Origin: Orobanche coerulescens
Lineage: Eukaryota > Streptophyta > Magnoliopsida > Lamiales > Orobanchaceae
DNA length: 64,000 nucleotides
NCBI GenBank assembly: GCA_033398695.1
Contig: CM065815.1
Location: 10,782,501 to 10,846,500, forward strand
Direction: 5' to 3'
The position numbers were made by a program, and so were the translations under genes. Each line of letters opens with the position of its first letter. The stretch's first letter is position 1. This document shows positions 11,394 to 22,983 of the stretch, piece after piece. The notes under the pieces were generated by a model. That model did no database searches, was not told the DNA's origin, and saw only the letters and a program-made list of their open reading frames with translations.

Positions 11394-12299
11394 GCAGCGC
11401 GATCGGCGCCCGAACGACGATCTCCCGCCCGATCGCCATTATCAACCTATGAACAATGCGATCGGCAGCCGAGCGACGATCACCAGTCTTCCGTCCCGAT
11501 CGCCATCATCAAGATACATCAACAACCCGGAGGACACGATCGCCATCGATAGTCCACCATTTAACATGACGAACTAAGGCATGAAGATCATCTCCACCGC
11601 ACATCATAAAGCCATGGTCCTGGTAGTCGATGGAACCGGCTGCTTCGGCCATGCAAGGTCCCTTTCGGCCGAGATCGCCCGCCCTTCGTTTAAATACGAG
11701 GCCGGCGTAGTCTGAGGGCTCTCCAAAATTAATCAGTGGACACGATCGCCCGCCCTCAAGGATCATCATCTAACATGGTGAACCCGGACAATGCGACACG
11801 TACCACAACCCCCATCTCAACGTACACCGTCGAGGTTCGCCATCTCCATGGCGGGCCGAGGTGGAAGCAGAGCTAACAAGCTGCGGAGGTGGAGTTGATT
11901 CATCCGACGCTGCCCCGCGCAAGGACTCCTCTAGACCAAGACCACACGCCCTTCGTTTAAATACGAGGTGAGGCGCAGCCTAACAGAGGGCCCTCATAAT
12001 AAAGTGAGTCACGAGACACTCAATGTCTTCGCGCACAAAGACACGGTCATGGAGTCGGTCCATCGAACTCCGCGACTGTGCACAGTTCCTCAGCGACGAA
12101 ACAACCAAGTTTCTACGAGGGATCGGCCAATGTTGTTTTTTGCAGGTACAAGACCGAAAGATAGCTAGCCAATCGACCATGATAGCCCAAGTCCGAATCC
12201 CAAGTCATCTCAACAAGATCGCCCATCCTCATCTTACACGATCGCCAGCAAGAACCACCTCGCCCCGTGTCTTCAACATCGGAGCAAGCTGGGGGCAAT
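11394..12299 (+). other. non-coding region between gag and 3' LTR, with direct repeats
   Basis: No coding domain is visible. CGATCGCC-like words recur throughout. A 22-bp segment beginning GCCCTTCGTTTAAATACGAG occurs at 11681-11702 and 11948-11969 with related flanks, so the region contains an old internal duplication. The end is the polypurine tract before the LTR. Confidence 0.6.
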
Positions 12300-13447
12300 T
12301 GTTGTGTCGAGAATTATACTCTCCGACCGGCGATCGCCTCGGAGATCGGGCGACCTAGCCATTTCCGAGCAGCCGAGGCAGAAGTGCCGACCAGCGACCA
12401 GACGACCTAGCCTTAGCTCCGCAGACAACATAAATCGGCCAACCGAAGGTCCCAGGACAAGTCCCGGTGCCGAGCGATCGACATCAAATACGATCGTCTC
12501 TCGGTACTTGGCGATCGACTCCTGCGACCGACTAGCGGGCGATCATCTCCCGGCACTTGCCGACCGACCCTTGGTGACCGACCGATGCCGACCCTCAGCT
12601 ACTGGCCGATGTCGACCTCTGATGACCAGCTAGAGACGACCGCCTCATGCCGATCAGAGCCGATGGCCATCCAGTCGGCAAAGGCCGAGCCTCAGGACAG
12701 ACACCACGTGCAGAGCCGAGACAAGATCCGCATATCACGGATCGTTGACCACAGCCCATCAGCATCCGTCCACCAACCGACAAGCCCGCCGAAAGTTGTC
12801 AGTAGGACCGCATGTGACAGTGAATCCGGACGCGTGTTGGCTCCTCATTGGACCGCACAGCTGGCTGCCAGCATCTACCTTGGACTTTAGGCCGATAGCC
12901 CGTGTGACTTAAGGACGATCGCCTCATTATAATATTGGACGGCAGACGATCGCCCCATTATTATAATGGCCGGAAGGCGATTGCACTTGACAATCGTGGC
13001 ACCTCGGCCCTATATAGCGAGCGACTGCACTTGTCCAAGGACAGAGATTCTGACTCTCTGAACACGAGAATTATCGCGATTTCAGCATACAACACACAAC
13101 ACTTGGCTATCTCCAGCTCTTGGCAACAGCTATCTTTCGGTACTTACTTCTCTCGGCCTCTCTCATCAAGCATACGATCGGTAGGGACGAAGAACACCGA
13201 GCTTCGCTCAAGAGCCGGATTAACATAGTCTTTTTACACTCATTGTATTTAGATTTCTCACATTAATATTTGTATCCATGAATATTTGTATTAATAACAT
13301 CTCGCGAGAGCATTCAAGCCCGGGCCTAACAAACCCGGCAAATCTTGTGTTTATTCATATTCTCTCGGAAGTGCTCCCGCAAATTGTTGTTTGTTGTCTG
13401 TCTTCCAGCAGTATTTAACCTTCGGATAAATATTTTGGGCAACAACA
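12300..13447 (+). repeat. 3' LTR of the gag-only element
   Basis: It starts TGTTGTGTCGAG right after the polypurine tract and ends GGGCAACAACA, with matching TGTTG...CAACA ends, 1148 bp. A TATA-like TATATAGCG lies near 13011. The base after it begins another element's interior; the expected target copy is AACAG at 13448-13452. Confidence 0.78.
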
Positions 13448-16061
13448 AACAGCTAGTGGATTGTAAGACATCTGCGAATAAAATTTAAAATACACTATTC
13501 ATCACATAATTCGATGCAAAATATATTGAAAAACCTCAAAATAATATATATTCAATCAACCAACACCTTGAAAAATCGCACATGCAAGCCACGATAGTGT
13601 GGATGTTTACACATACATTTTCAAGTAGATTTTAACGTCTTTAATTTTACTATCTAGCCAAGATGCGTTTTGACAAGTAAAATTAATAGTTGGTTCCTCT
13701 TGGCCATGTATTAAATTATCATAGACTCTGATGGGGAGCTTATTAATTAATACACCTAAGTGAACACCATAATTTAATAAATCTTAGAATATTATTTAAT
13801 GATAATAGTCCTACAGATGGAGAGGTCCTATCATAAAAAATAATATTCACCTTTTTGTTATCAAATTTGAAGTTTAAAACCAGTGAGCCAATAATTAGCA
13901 CATCTGATGTGGAGGAAGACTCTAATGTCAACGCGCATGCTAATTATTTCACAATTTAAACTAATTATGGAGGCCAAATTGATTTAATAAAATAATAATT
14001 CAAAATCACTTAGTTATTTTGAAAAATCAAGGTTTTTAATTTTCTCGTCCTAACATGCAAGGAAACATATCACGCATACATCCATGCATGCCATACATCA
14101 AAACAATAAAAACCAACAAAATAAAAATTGAATAATTAAATCCAATTATCATGTCTTTTATTCCTCGTTTTGAATAACGAGAAAATCTTCGGCTCGTTTG
14201 CTCCCACTGCTTCAAGCATCTCGCGGAAAAACGAATCGAACGACCCGAATCCGGACAACTTGACCTGCTGGCCGCTGCCCGACCTGCACTGCTTTGCCCA
14301 TTGCCCAGGCCAGCGCCAGTGCCCGACCTGCCCGAGATGCTTGGTCGAGTCAAGTGAGCCCTGGCAAGACAACTGCTGGCTGAGTCCCGAGCGGCACCCT
14401 GCTAGTCTCGGTCGGTACGTCTGATCGGGACTCCTCTTCGCGCTGGACTTCTTTTTCTTTCGTACTTTGTGTGTTCCAATTCGATTACAATTTTATTCGA
14501 AATAAAATACATCGAATTTACAGCAAATTACAAGAAAAATAAATCCTATTCTACCCGTAAATTTTCTCACTGTAAAAACTTATACATGCCTCAAAATCGG
14601 GCCAAATTACCAAAATGCGTAAAAAAAATCACATAGCCATGATAATTGGATCATATTTTCGTGCAAGATAAATTCTGACAAAATATTCCAAAAAATCATA
14701 CTATACGAATATTTAATTGCTAGCATATTAATCATCAAATTAATACCTTTGACGCTAAGTGGTAGGAAATTACTTTTGGTCGATTTATCTCCTCTTCGTA
14801 CTCCTCTACGATCTTCTTGTATTTCTACCTCAAGATCTTCTAGAGTATATCCCGCCTATGTCCGGATGTCGTGTGGGCAACAATCTACCGGACTGAACTT
14901 GGACTACAATGGATCGGCCGAATTATCTTCTCAAGAAACTCGCAATTTTCGTTCTCTCTATTTTTCTTGAATATTTTGGTATTTGAGAAAAATATTGTGT
15001 TAACTAAATTATGGAATTCAAGACACACGTAAAGATCCATAATTAAACACACACACACAAAAATTGATTTTCTTGCTTCAATAATGATGTAAAAATCGGA
15101 CAACACCAATGTCCGATTTATAGGTGTTTTGGGCTACTCTAGGGACCTTAGGAGGATATGGTAAGGACTCCCAATAGATATCTTCTTTCCAATATTAGGA
15201 CTCTTCCTAATATAAGACTCTATTAATATCAATTTAGTCCACTAAAAGGTTGATATTGCACTTCCTACCAAAATCCTAAATTACGAAATTGGGCTCCTTT
15301 TTGAATTAATTATTTTCCGTGTTTAAGATATTCCATGTCCATTAATTAATTTAAGATACTGACAGCTTTTAATTAATTAATATATTATACATGAGTATAC
15401 CACTCGACCTTTATTATTATATCAGAAAATTAATTCCACCTACAGGGTTTAATATAATAATCCTTTCGAGTGCCTCAAGAGAAATGATCAACCCGACTGG
15501 TCGGGACACGATTTCTAGCTATAATATTAATTATCATATAAATAATAATATTGCCCAAAATATCGAGCATATTGAGTCAATTATTGTGGCTCTCACCCAT
15601 AATAAGTCAAAGCAACAAATATTAAATATATATATATAATTAAATATTAATCACTAGAATTAAGAAATAATTATTGTCTAAGATGTAGGTTCTTCTAATA
15701 GTCAGCACAGAATAATCTATCTCACCTCGATCCTGTTCAACGTATACCGAATACGCTAATATATGTATTGGTCAATACCAACCAATCTCAAGCATATACT
15801 ACAACCTCTCACATAACGGTCTAATCTTATCTAGGTTGTGAACTAAATATTGCTATATAAGGAAACGATAATGTGATCTTTTGTGTGACACGACACACCA
15901 CATTATATACAGTATAAAGTAATTTAGACAACATTTGCATAACCATAGCATGAATAAATATGCAAAATATGTGATAAATGAATTAAATATTCTCATAGAT
16001 AAAGTCCGGGAAATTAGGTAATACAAGCATAAAGTATGCTTTGACGTATACAACCCTAACA
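13448..16061 (-). mobile_element. unclassified LTR retrotransposon, 5' LTR and leader only
   Basis: On the minus strand the element begins TGTTAGGGTTGTATACG at 16061. At that point the copia reading frame on the plus strand is broken, which fixes the boundary. A good TATA box (CACCTATAAATC) lies near 15113-15125 on the minus strand. A short start (ATG at 13471, preceded by CGCAG) opens only eight codons before the gag-only element interrupts it. I could not place the inner LTR end or a primer site. The rest must lie left of the nested insertions. It is probably Ty1/copia by general character, but that is a guess. Confidence 0.55.
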
Positions 16062-16112
16062 ACCATGGCTTGGAAGCTGGTGAATCCTAATATATTTGGG
16101 TTATGGCATGAT

Positions 16113-18140
16113 TGTAATATCCGTAATTTTCCCATTTTTAGCAGTTTCCATTTTTGGTGTATGTCTATTTTTATCGACTCGCTTGTAACCGTTTCGACAT
16201 TTCGAATCTATTTTGTTCTTGGAGTTTTTCCATTGGGATGAGTTTTGATGATGTTTTCACGTAATTTCGTTTTATGACATGTTTTGCCGTATGAACGTTC
16301 GATTCTTGTAAAACTCGTTCGTTTTCGTTATTTCTGGGTTTGTACAAGTTCGTATGGTTGAGTTGGTCTTGTGGAGACTTTCGGTTCGTAAATCCGACGT
16401 CGTTTCGTGATTTTCGGGCACTTGGGCCATTTTGTAATTTCTAATAGTTTAGGGAATCTCGTTTCGTTGTCGCATTACGGACCCTTCGGTGGTGAATTGT
16501 ATTTTCTTTCAGCACTTAGCTCCGTCGTCTTGTAGGCTTCGTATTCATGTTCTGGATTACGGTCTCGTCGTGTGTATCGTGTATCGTACCCTCGGCAATG
16601 ACTTGCTTGATATGACATCAGCGATCTTGAATCTCTTTGTGTAGGTAGCGCCACGCTACCCCTGTTGCCTTGTGTGCGCTATCAAGAAACGGATTAGCGC
16701 CACGCTAACCCTTATTGTTAGCGTCGCTAACGAATGTGATAGCCACTAGGTATCGCCCATCCGTTAGCGCACGCTACATATGGCGATTAGCGTCGCTAAC
16801 TTCACATTATATAAGCCAGTAGCGATTTTGAGCGTGATTTCATTCTTTTCCCTTCGTTTCTTCGACGTGCGACCTCAGAGGCGATTTCCATCAGTTCCGA
16901 TCGGCGTTCTATTCACATTCCATCACCATAGAGTTGTGCTAACATATTATCATCAGTATAATCGTCATCCATCATCCGAAATCAAGGTAATTTCGTCTAG
17001 AACCCTAACTTGTCAAATTTGGGGGTTTTTCCGGGTTTTACTAATTGGAACCGAATTATTCCAGTATGTTAGGATATTCTTCACCGATTGTGATTGTTGA
17101 ATGATTCCAAATCCAATTTCCTTGATTTTAATCCGCGAATTATCGATACGGGGAGATTTTGCGTAAACCCTCGCCCGTATCAATTGATCGTCTATTGTCG
17201 TTATTAGTAATCGGGGTTTTGGGAGTATTCCTTTCGATTACTGATGTCCGTTGGGACTGAGTTATGCTAATTCTTCGTTTAGGAACCGTCGTTGTCCATT
17301 CGGATCATCCGTAGTCACTTTTCACTTCCGATCCTTCGAAGATGTCACAAAGGCAAGTACTTTACATTTGTTTACATGTTCTAGTATTTGAATTATGGCT
17401 GTATCGTGGTTGTTGTGGATGGTTATGTGTATGTTCACCTAGGGACGGTCCGACGGGGCCTCTAGGGATACGTATTGCCGTGAGTGTGCGTATCGTGAAG
17501 CGTGGTTAGCCACCCGAGGATGTCCGACGGGACTCTGCGGGAATACGGTGGCCGTGAGTCTCGTGCCGTTAACTTTGAATCATGATTTGTTGGAGATAAT
17601 GTGTTTGTGTTTGTACATCATAAATATTCCGTAATATAAAATGTTTTCTAAAATGATTTTTGGCGCATGTATTCATCTGATTAGAATGTAGTTCAAATGG
17701 ATTGTACTTGCACTAGCAGTTGTCGCTAACCCCTTAAATGGGGGAAATACTTTTTGTATTTCAGGTATTGATCGTGGGGACAAACGAGCACTCGGGCCGT
17801 ATGAGGATGATGGGCAAGCATGATATTGTCCAGTATTTGACTTTTCGATGTTATGTCTGTCGGTTGCTATTGATGTCTGATTTTGGGATTTATGTATTAT
17901 AAAATTGGTTTAAGTACTCGAGTACTTCCTGTTTGAAATTGTTAATGTTGTGTTCCCATTTTGGGAAATGGATTTGATGTCAAATTTTAATTGTCGGTTT
18001 GTAGTCTTTTATTTGAATTGTCGTTTTATTAATGACAGTTAGTCGTTGTCGAATGTCTTGTGGGTATGTTAGCCTGGTGGATTCCACAGTGTGGGGTCCA
18101 CGGCGCTGTAATATGCCCTGAACGTCTTGGGGGTGTTACA
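16113..18140 (+). repeat. 5' LTR, gypsy type A
   Basis: TGTAATATCCG...GGGGGTGTTACA, 2028 bp. Landmarks: palindromes about 16650-16802, TATATAA at 16808-16814, AG|GCAAGTA at 17351, a repeat of GTCCGACGGG near 17447 and 17525, and the double hairpin at 17706-17750. Compared with its partner it differs mostly by 1-3 base gaps. Confidence 0.92.
16650..16802. repeat. palindrome array, TTAGCGyrCGCTAA type, 5' LTR type A
   Basis: Five decayed copies (for example TTAGCGCCACGCTAA and GTTAGCGTCGCTAAC) sit just upstream of TATATAA. In the partner LTR the same positions hold cleaner palindromes, so this copy has lost or gained single CG/GC bases. Confidence 0.75.
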
Positions 18141-18145
18141 GATTA

Positions 18146-18160
18146 TGGTATCAGAGCTTA
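18146..18160 (+). promoter_or_regulatory. primer-binding site of gypsy type A
   Basis: TGGTATCAGAGCTTA, complementary to initiator tRNA-Met, begins five bases after the 5' LTR end. Confidence 0.9.
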
Positions 18161-18430
18161 GGTTTATGGATACCTAGGCTGTCGGTCATTTGGGTCTAGT
18201 TAAGTGTCGTTTTTGGGACAGTATCACTGCTATGCCATCATCTCGATCTGCGGTGCTCGTAAGTTTTCCTAACTTGACTCGTTTCACCGTTACTGTTCTA
18301 TTCTGTCTTAGTATCTTTTGCGTTTTGCGTTTGAATTGTACTTACCCGTTGCTTCTTGAGAATTCCTGCTGGTAGAGGACGCGGGCCTTGATCGCGGGCG
18401 TAGGGACGTGGCGCGGCCGGTGGGGCGGCC

Positions 18431-19674
18431 ATGTCCGATCACTCGAACCGGTCGGCGATGCCCTCTTTGTCGAGCAGTGTTCCCCTTAGTTCGGAGGTCG
18501 GCGGGACCGATCTGCTAGCTCGTGTAATGCTCATGAGAATGTTGGAGTGGCGACATATTACGGCAAGTAGCGAACCGGATGGCGCTGCGGCTCGAGCCGT
18601 TACAGTCGGCCATGCTAATGCCAACCCGGTTCCGCCCTCTGGGCGTGTGATAAGCTACTTGGGGCGTGATTCGTATCGTCCTCATGATTTGATGGTGCTT
18701 GACCCTTACGGTTGGGAGAATTGGTTATTCGAGTTGGAGAAAGTGTTTGAGGCGCTAAGCTGAGGAGAGGAAAGTACCCATTGCTCGGTACTTCCTCGCC
18801 AAGGAGGCGGCGGCGTGGTGGCAAGCGGTGAAACCGCGTGGCCGGCGACTACGTGGGCGAGTTTCTAGATCGATGGAAGATGAATCATGTCCTTGGCCGG
18901 TGAAAGAGGGGAGGATCCGAGCCTTCTTTGAGGCTAAGCCCCAAGATGTTCCTATTTCTCAAGCTATCAAGGACTACAATCAACAGTGCATTACGTGAGA
19001 AACCAAGTCCGAGATGAGCTAGATAAGATCCGCCACTTTGATATGCGGATGAAGCCGAGGTGCGCCACTACATGTCAGTGCAGGGTGCACGACCTTGAAA
19101 GATTATCGAATAAAGCGATGGCTTACGAGATGTCGTTTTACTGCGACGAGAGGCAGTGAAGGAAAGAAGCGAAGACCTCGGTCGATTTTCGGGAGGCAAG
19201 TCGGGAGGGTATCCGAAGGCTCGATCCGGTTCGCGAGTCTTCGGAAGTCGATCGCCATCGGTTAGTCGAGGCAGTTCTAGGTCTGCTCCTGTGGTTCCGT
19301 TCGTGGTCTACATGCTTCAACTGCGATCGTCCGGCCACATGATGAGTGAGTGTGATAGGCCTCCGATTCGATGTCTTGCTTGTGGCCGTATGGGTCACCG
19401 TGCTAAGTTTTGTACGGATGCGGCTCGGGCTCCGATTACTCGAGATATCTGCTCCAGTGCGGGAGAGCCGAGTGTGAATCGAGGCAGCAGTTCCTCGGCC
19501 CTTGTGAGTTTTGGTAGAGGTCGAGGTCGTGGTCGGCCTTCTAGAGGGGAGCTTCTAGTGCGGGTGCATTCCGCCCGTGTGTATGAGATGAGGCGAGCCG
19601 AGATCCCGACGCGACGGTGGCTACAGTGCACCGTCCATATCCTTGACCATCCTGTTTCCGTATTGTTCGATTAA
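18431..19674 (+). pseudogene. gypsy gag with CCHC zinc knuckle, frameshifted
   Basis: The frame opens at 18431 and carries the gag lead-in (DPYGWENWLFELEKVFEAL). After a frame change near 18763 come the broken continuation (AKEAAAWWQ, then RAFFEAKPQDVP...DYNQQ) and a classic CCHC knuckle, CLACGRMGHRAKFC, at 19372-19413. The upstream first knuckle (around HMMSECDRP, about 19330) has lost its spacing. Gag would assemble particles and bind element RNA. At least four frame changes or internal stops separate these blocks, so no full protein can be made. Confidence 0.82.
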
Positions 19675-20069
19675 GTGCTACGCATTCTTTTATATCTATG
19701 GATTGCGTGCGTCGTATGCATGTTGATTGCCTTGTTTCTTGTGAGTCTTTTGTTGTCAATCTTCCTAGCTGTGATAGCATCGTGGGGGAAGTTGAGATTA
19801 TAGATTTTTCTGTGAGTATCGATTGGAGTGATTGGCTTTCTAATATGATTGCGATAGATATTAGAGATGAGGACTTGATTCAGGTGAGGATTGTGGACCG
19901 TCATGGGGCGATCATGAATTATAGAACGAGGACTGTTACGATGTTAGCCTCGATGGTACCGAGCATTCTTTTGTGGGGCGTAAGCGGGGTAGTCGAGATT
20001 CTTGATCGGCGCTTTGAGGCGGTGAGGCTTCTTCGGGAGGTTGCACGGGCTATTGGTGTTACGCTTTGA
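19655..20069 (+). pseudogene. gypsy aspartic protease, active-site motif damaged
   Basis: The frame HPVSVLFD leads to where D-S-G-A-T-H-S-F should be, but bases are missing right after the catalytic Asp codon (about 19671), giving a stop. The rest of the protease fold (ATHSFIS-like, MDCVRRMHVDCLVSCESFVVNLP and onward) continues in another frame to 20069. The protease would cut the gag-pol precursor. Loss of the active-site spacing means it cannot act. Confidence 0.78.
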
Positions 20070-20199
20070 GATCGGAAGAAGGGGAGTCGAGCTCTCGTCT
20101 ATTCGGTAGTATGTGAGTATCTGACGTTTTCGGATGAGTTGCGGGTTTGCCGCCGGTAGAGGTTGAGTTTACCGTCGATTTAGAGCCGGGTGCACCTAT

Positions 20200-20930
20200 C
20201 TCTAAGACGCCATACCGTATGGCGCTGCCGAGATGCTTGAGTTGAAGAAACAATTGGGAGGATTCTTTGGACATGGGATATATTCGACCGAGCGCTTCGC
20301 CTTGGGGCGCACCGGTCTATTTGTAAAGAAGAAGGATGGGTCACTTCGTTTGTGCATCGACTACAGAGTTGAACAAAGTGACCATCAAAAACAAGTATCC
20401 GCTACCAAGGATTGATGATTTGTTTGATCGATTGCAAGGGGCAAGCTGTGTTTTCGAATTGATTTGAGATCGGGGTATTATCGACTCAGTGAAGGATACC
20501 GATATTAGAAGACGGCCTTTCGGACGAGATACGGTCACTACGAGTTTGTGGTTATGCCTTTTGGGCTAACCAACGCACTACCGTGTTCATGCGACTTATG
20601 AACAAAGTCTTTATCGAGTACCTCGATAAGTGTGTGGTCGTTTTTATCGATGACATCCTGATTTACTCGAGGAGCGAGGAGGAGCACGCCCGTCATTTGC
20701 ATATTGTGTTAGATATTTTGAGAACTCGGCATCTTTTTGCGAAGTTCTCAAAGTGCGAGTTTTGGTTACGGGAAGTTATGTTTCTCGGTCATGTGATCTC
20801 GGCCGAGGGTGTTCGTGTGGACCCACATAAGGTAGAGCGGTGTTGGATTGGGCGCCGCCCAAGAACGTGAAAGAGGTCCGTAGTTTTTACGGGATTAGCC
20901 GGGTATTACCGTAGGTTCGTGAGGGTTCTC
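20200..20930 (+). pseudogene. gypsy reverse transcriptase, frameshifted
   Basis: Recognisable blocks in order are [17 protein letters not shown] (20310-20375), [19 protein letters not shown] in a second frame, and from 20583 the palm with [12 protein letters not shown]. The catalytic pair F-I-D-D at 20643-20654 is intact, followed by SKCEFW and [16 protein letters not shown]. Three or more indels break the frame. The active site is preserved but no continuous product is possible. It would copy element RNA into DNA within the particle. Confidence 0.88.
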
Positions 20931-21480
20931 TAAACTTGCTCGACCTCGACTCGATTATTCTGAGAAGTCGGAGAAGTTTGTGTGGACCGATGAGAGGCGA
21001 ATAGTTTTGAGGAGTTGAAGAAGCGGTTGTGACCGCTCTCGTGTCAGCTTTACCGAGTGGTAATGATGGTTTCTCTGTTTATAGTGATGCTTGGGCCAAG
21101 GGCTCGGATGCGTACTTATGCGGCACGGGAGGACGATTGCCTATGCTTCCGTCGGTTGAAACCGTATGAATTGAATTACCTACGCACGATCTTGAGTTGG
21201 CCGCGATTGTGTTTGCGTTGAAAATCGCGTCATTACTTGTATGGCTCGTCGTGTCGATTTTCACCGATCATAAGAGCACAAGTACATCTTCACGCGAAGG
21301 AGCTTAATATGAGACGAGAGGAGATGGTTGGAACCGATTAAGGATTACGATCTTGAGATCCTCTATCATCCGGCAAGGCTAATGTGGTAGCAGATGCCTT
21401 GAGCCGGAAATCGGTATCGCTTGGTGCTTGAGTTACTCACGGCCCGATCGGGACTTCGCGAGAGTTTATGAGGTTGAGCA
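20931..21480 (+). pseudogene. gypsy RNase H, heavily frameshifted
   Basis: Short blocks match the RNase H part of the second gypsy element in this window, where the domain is cleaner: the YSDA region near 21080, [13 protein letters not shown] at about 21180, the [15 protein letters not shown] strand at about 21265, and the ILYHPGKAN...DALSRKS end at about 21360-21410. The indel density is higher than in the flanking integrase. Confidence 0.7.
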
Positions 21481-21689
21481 TTGAGATTATCTTGCGAGAG
21501 AGTTCGGGCGATTGCGTACTCTTGAGATTTCTTCGTCTCAGTCGAGGACATTAAATCGGGACAGTTGAAGGACCCGATGTTTATTCAAGTGCGGGAGAGT
21601 GTAGAGAAGGGGAAAGCCCGGGATTCGTTATTCATGAGGACGGCGTGTTGAGATTCCGAGGTCGGTTGTGTGTTCCGAGCGACTCGGAG

Positions 21690-22650
21690 GCGAGACGAGC
21701 ATTATGCGAGAGGCTCATGCGTCACCATACTCGATCCATCCGGCTCGAGTAAGATGTATAAAGATCGAGGAAGAATTTACGGTGGAGCGATATGAAGAAG
21801 GAGGTAGTTCGTTGTAGCTAAGTGTTTGACTTGTCAACAAGTCAAGATTGAGCATCGTGACTAGGATTATTGAAACCACTTCCGTTCGGAATGGAAATGG
21901 GAGGACATCTCTATGGATTTTGTCACGAGTTTACCGAGGACGAAGTAGTATGACTATGGTCTGGGTAATTGTAGACCGACTGACTAAGTCGGCACATTTT
22001 CTGGGCATCAAGGATACTTGGGGTCCGGAAAAGTTGGCTCGTATTTTTATCACTCAGATAGTGAGGCTTCATGGTACGCCGAGGACCATTATTTCAGACA
22101 GAGATGGCCGATTTGTATCGCATTTTTGGCAGGCAGTGCATAAGGCATTGGGGACTCAGCTACGTTTGAGCACTTCGTTCCATCCCCAGACCGATGGGCA
22201 GTCCGAACGTACCATTCAGACGTTCGAGGATTTGTTGCGTGCGTGTGCGTTAGATTGGAGTAGTAACTGGGAGGATCATTTGGCCTTGATTGAGTTTACT
22301 TATAATAATAGCTGGCACGCGTCGATTAAGATGGCACCATATGAGGCACTTTATGGCCGACGTTGCCGATCACCGATATGTTGGGATGAGCCGTCCGATT
22401 TGGTTGGCACTGAGCCGGATCTGGTATTGGAGACGAGGGAGAAAGTCGAATTGATTAGAAAGAGGATGTTGGCTGCCCAGAGTCGACAAAAGTCTTATGC
22501 GGATGTTAGGCGTAGACCTTTGGAGTTTGAGGTGGGAGATCACGTTCTGTTGAGAGTATCTCCGACGAAAGGAGTTTTCCGATTCGGGAAGAAGGGAAAC
22601 TCGGCCGAGATATATTGGACCTTTCGAGGTATTGGAGAGAGTCGGTGAGT
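21690..22650 (+). pseudogene. gypsy integrase
   Basis: The HHCC zinc domain is visible in fragments (HH near 21720, LTCQQVK near 21825). The core is almost open from 21848 to 22648. First Asp in VIVDRLTKSAHF, second Asp in ISDRDGRF, and Glu in the DGQSERTIQTFED block form the DD35E triad. They are followed by the conserved WEDHLALIEFTYNNSWHASI block and the GDHVLLRVSP C-terminal domain. It would insert element cDNA into chromosomes. The frame is lost at about 22630. Confidence 0.88.
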
Positions 22651-22739
22651 TAGCGTCTGTTTGGCTTTACCTCCGTCGCTTAGTCATGTACATAGCGTAT
22701 TTCACGTTTCCCGATTGAGGAAATGCGTTAGGACCCGTC

Positions 22740-22948
22740 CACATTATTGACTTTGGGGCGTGGAGATTGAGAAGGATGTTACGTTTGAAGAGAGACCCGT
22801 TAGAATTTTGGAGCGTCGTGATAAACAGTTAAGGCACAAAACCATTCCTTTGGTTAAAGTGCAATGGTCGAGGCACGGAGTAGAAGAAGCGACGTGGGAG
22901 TTAGAGGAGGATATGCGTTCGAGATACCCCGAGCTTTTTGATTCTTAA
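22740..22948 (+). pseudogene. integrase C-terminal chromodomain-like segment
   Basis: PVRILERRDKQLRHKTIP, then VKVQWSRHG and EEATWELEEDMRSRYPELF, is the chromodomain pattern of Tekay/Del chromoviruses, which is thought to steer integration to particular chromatin. The stop at 22948 is followed closely by the polypurine tract (AGAGGGGGAGAA, 22972-22983). The preceding integrase frame is shifted relative to this piece. Confidence 0.8.
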
Positions 22949-22983
22949 GTTTCGGGACGAAACTTTATTTTAGAGGGGGAGAA

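Larger units (their letters stand above)
10561..13447 (+). mobile_element. gag-only Ty3/gypsy element (Tat-like, TR-GAG type), 3' part
   Basis: The order is gag, then about 900 bases without coding, a polypurine tract (CTGGGGGCAA), then a 1148-bp 3' LTR. There is no room for pol, so this matches the known TR-GAG class of non-autonomous elements that keep only gag. GC content and codon choice differ clearly from the AT-rich surroundings. The 5' LTR and the start of gag are cut off by the type B gypsy insertion at 10560/10561. Confidence 0.75.

Noticed and set aside
12300..13228. Open frames of about 100 codons in the 3' LTR of the gag-only element
   Set aside because: They lie inside a defined LTR and show no domain.
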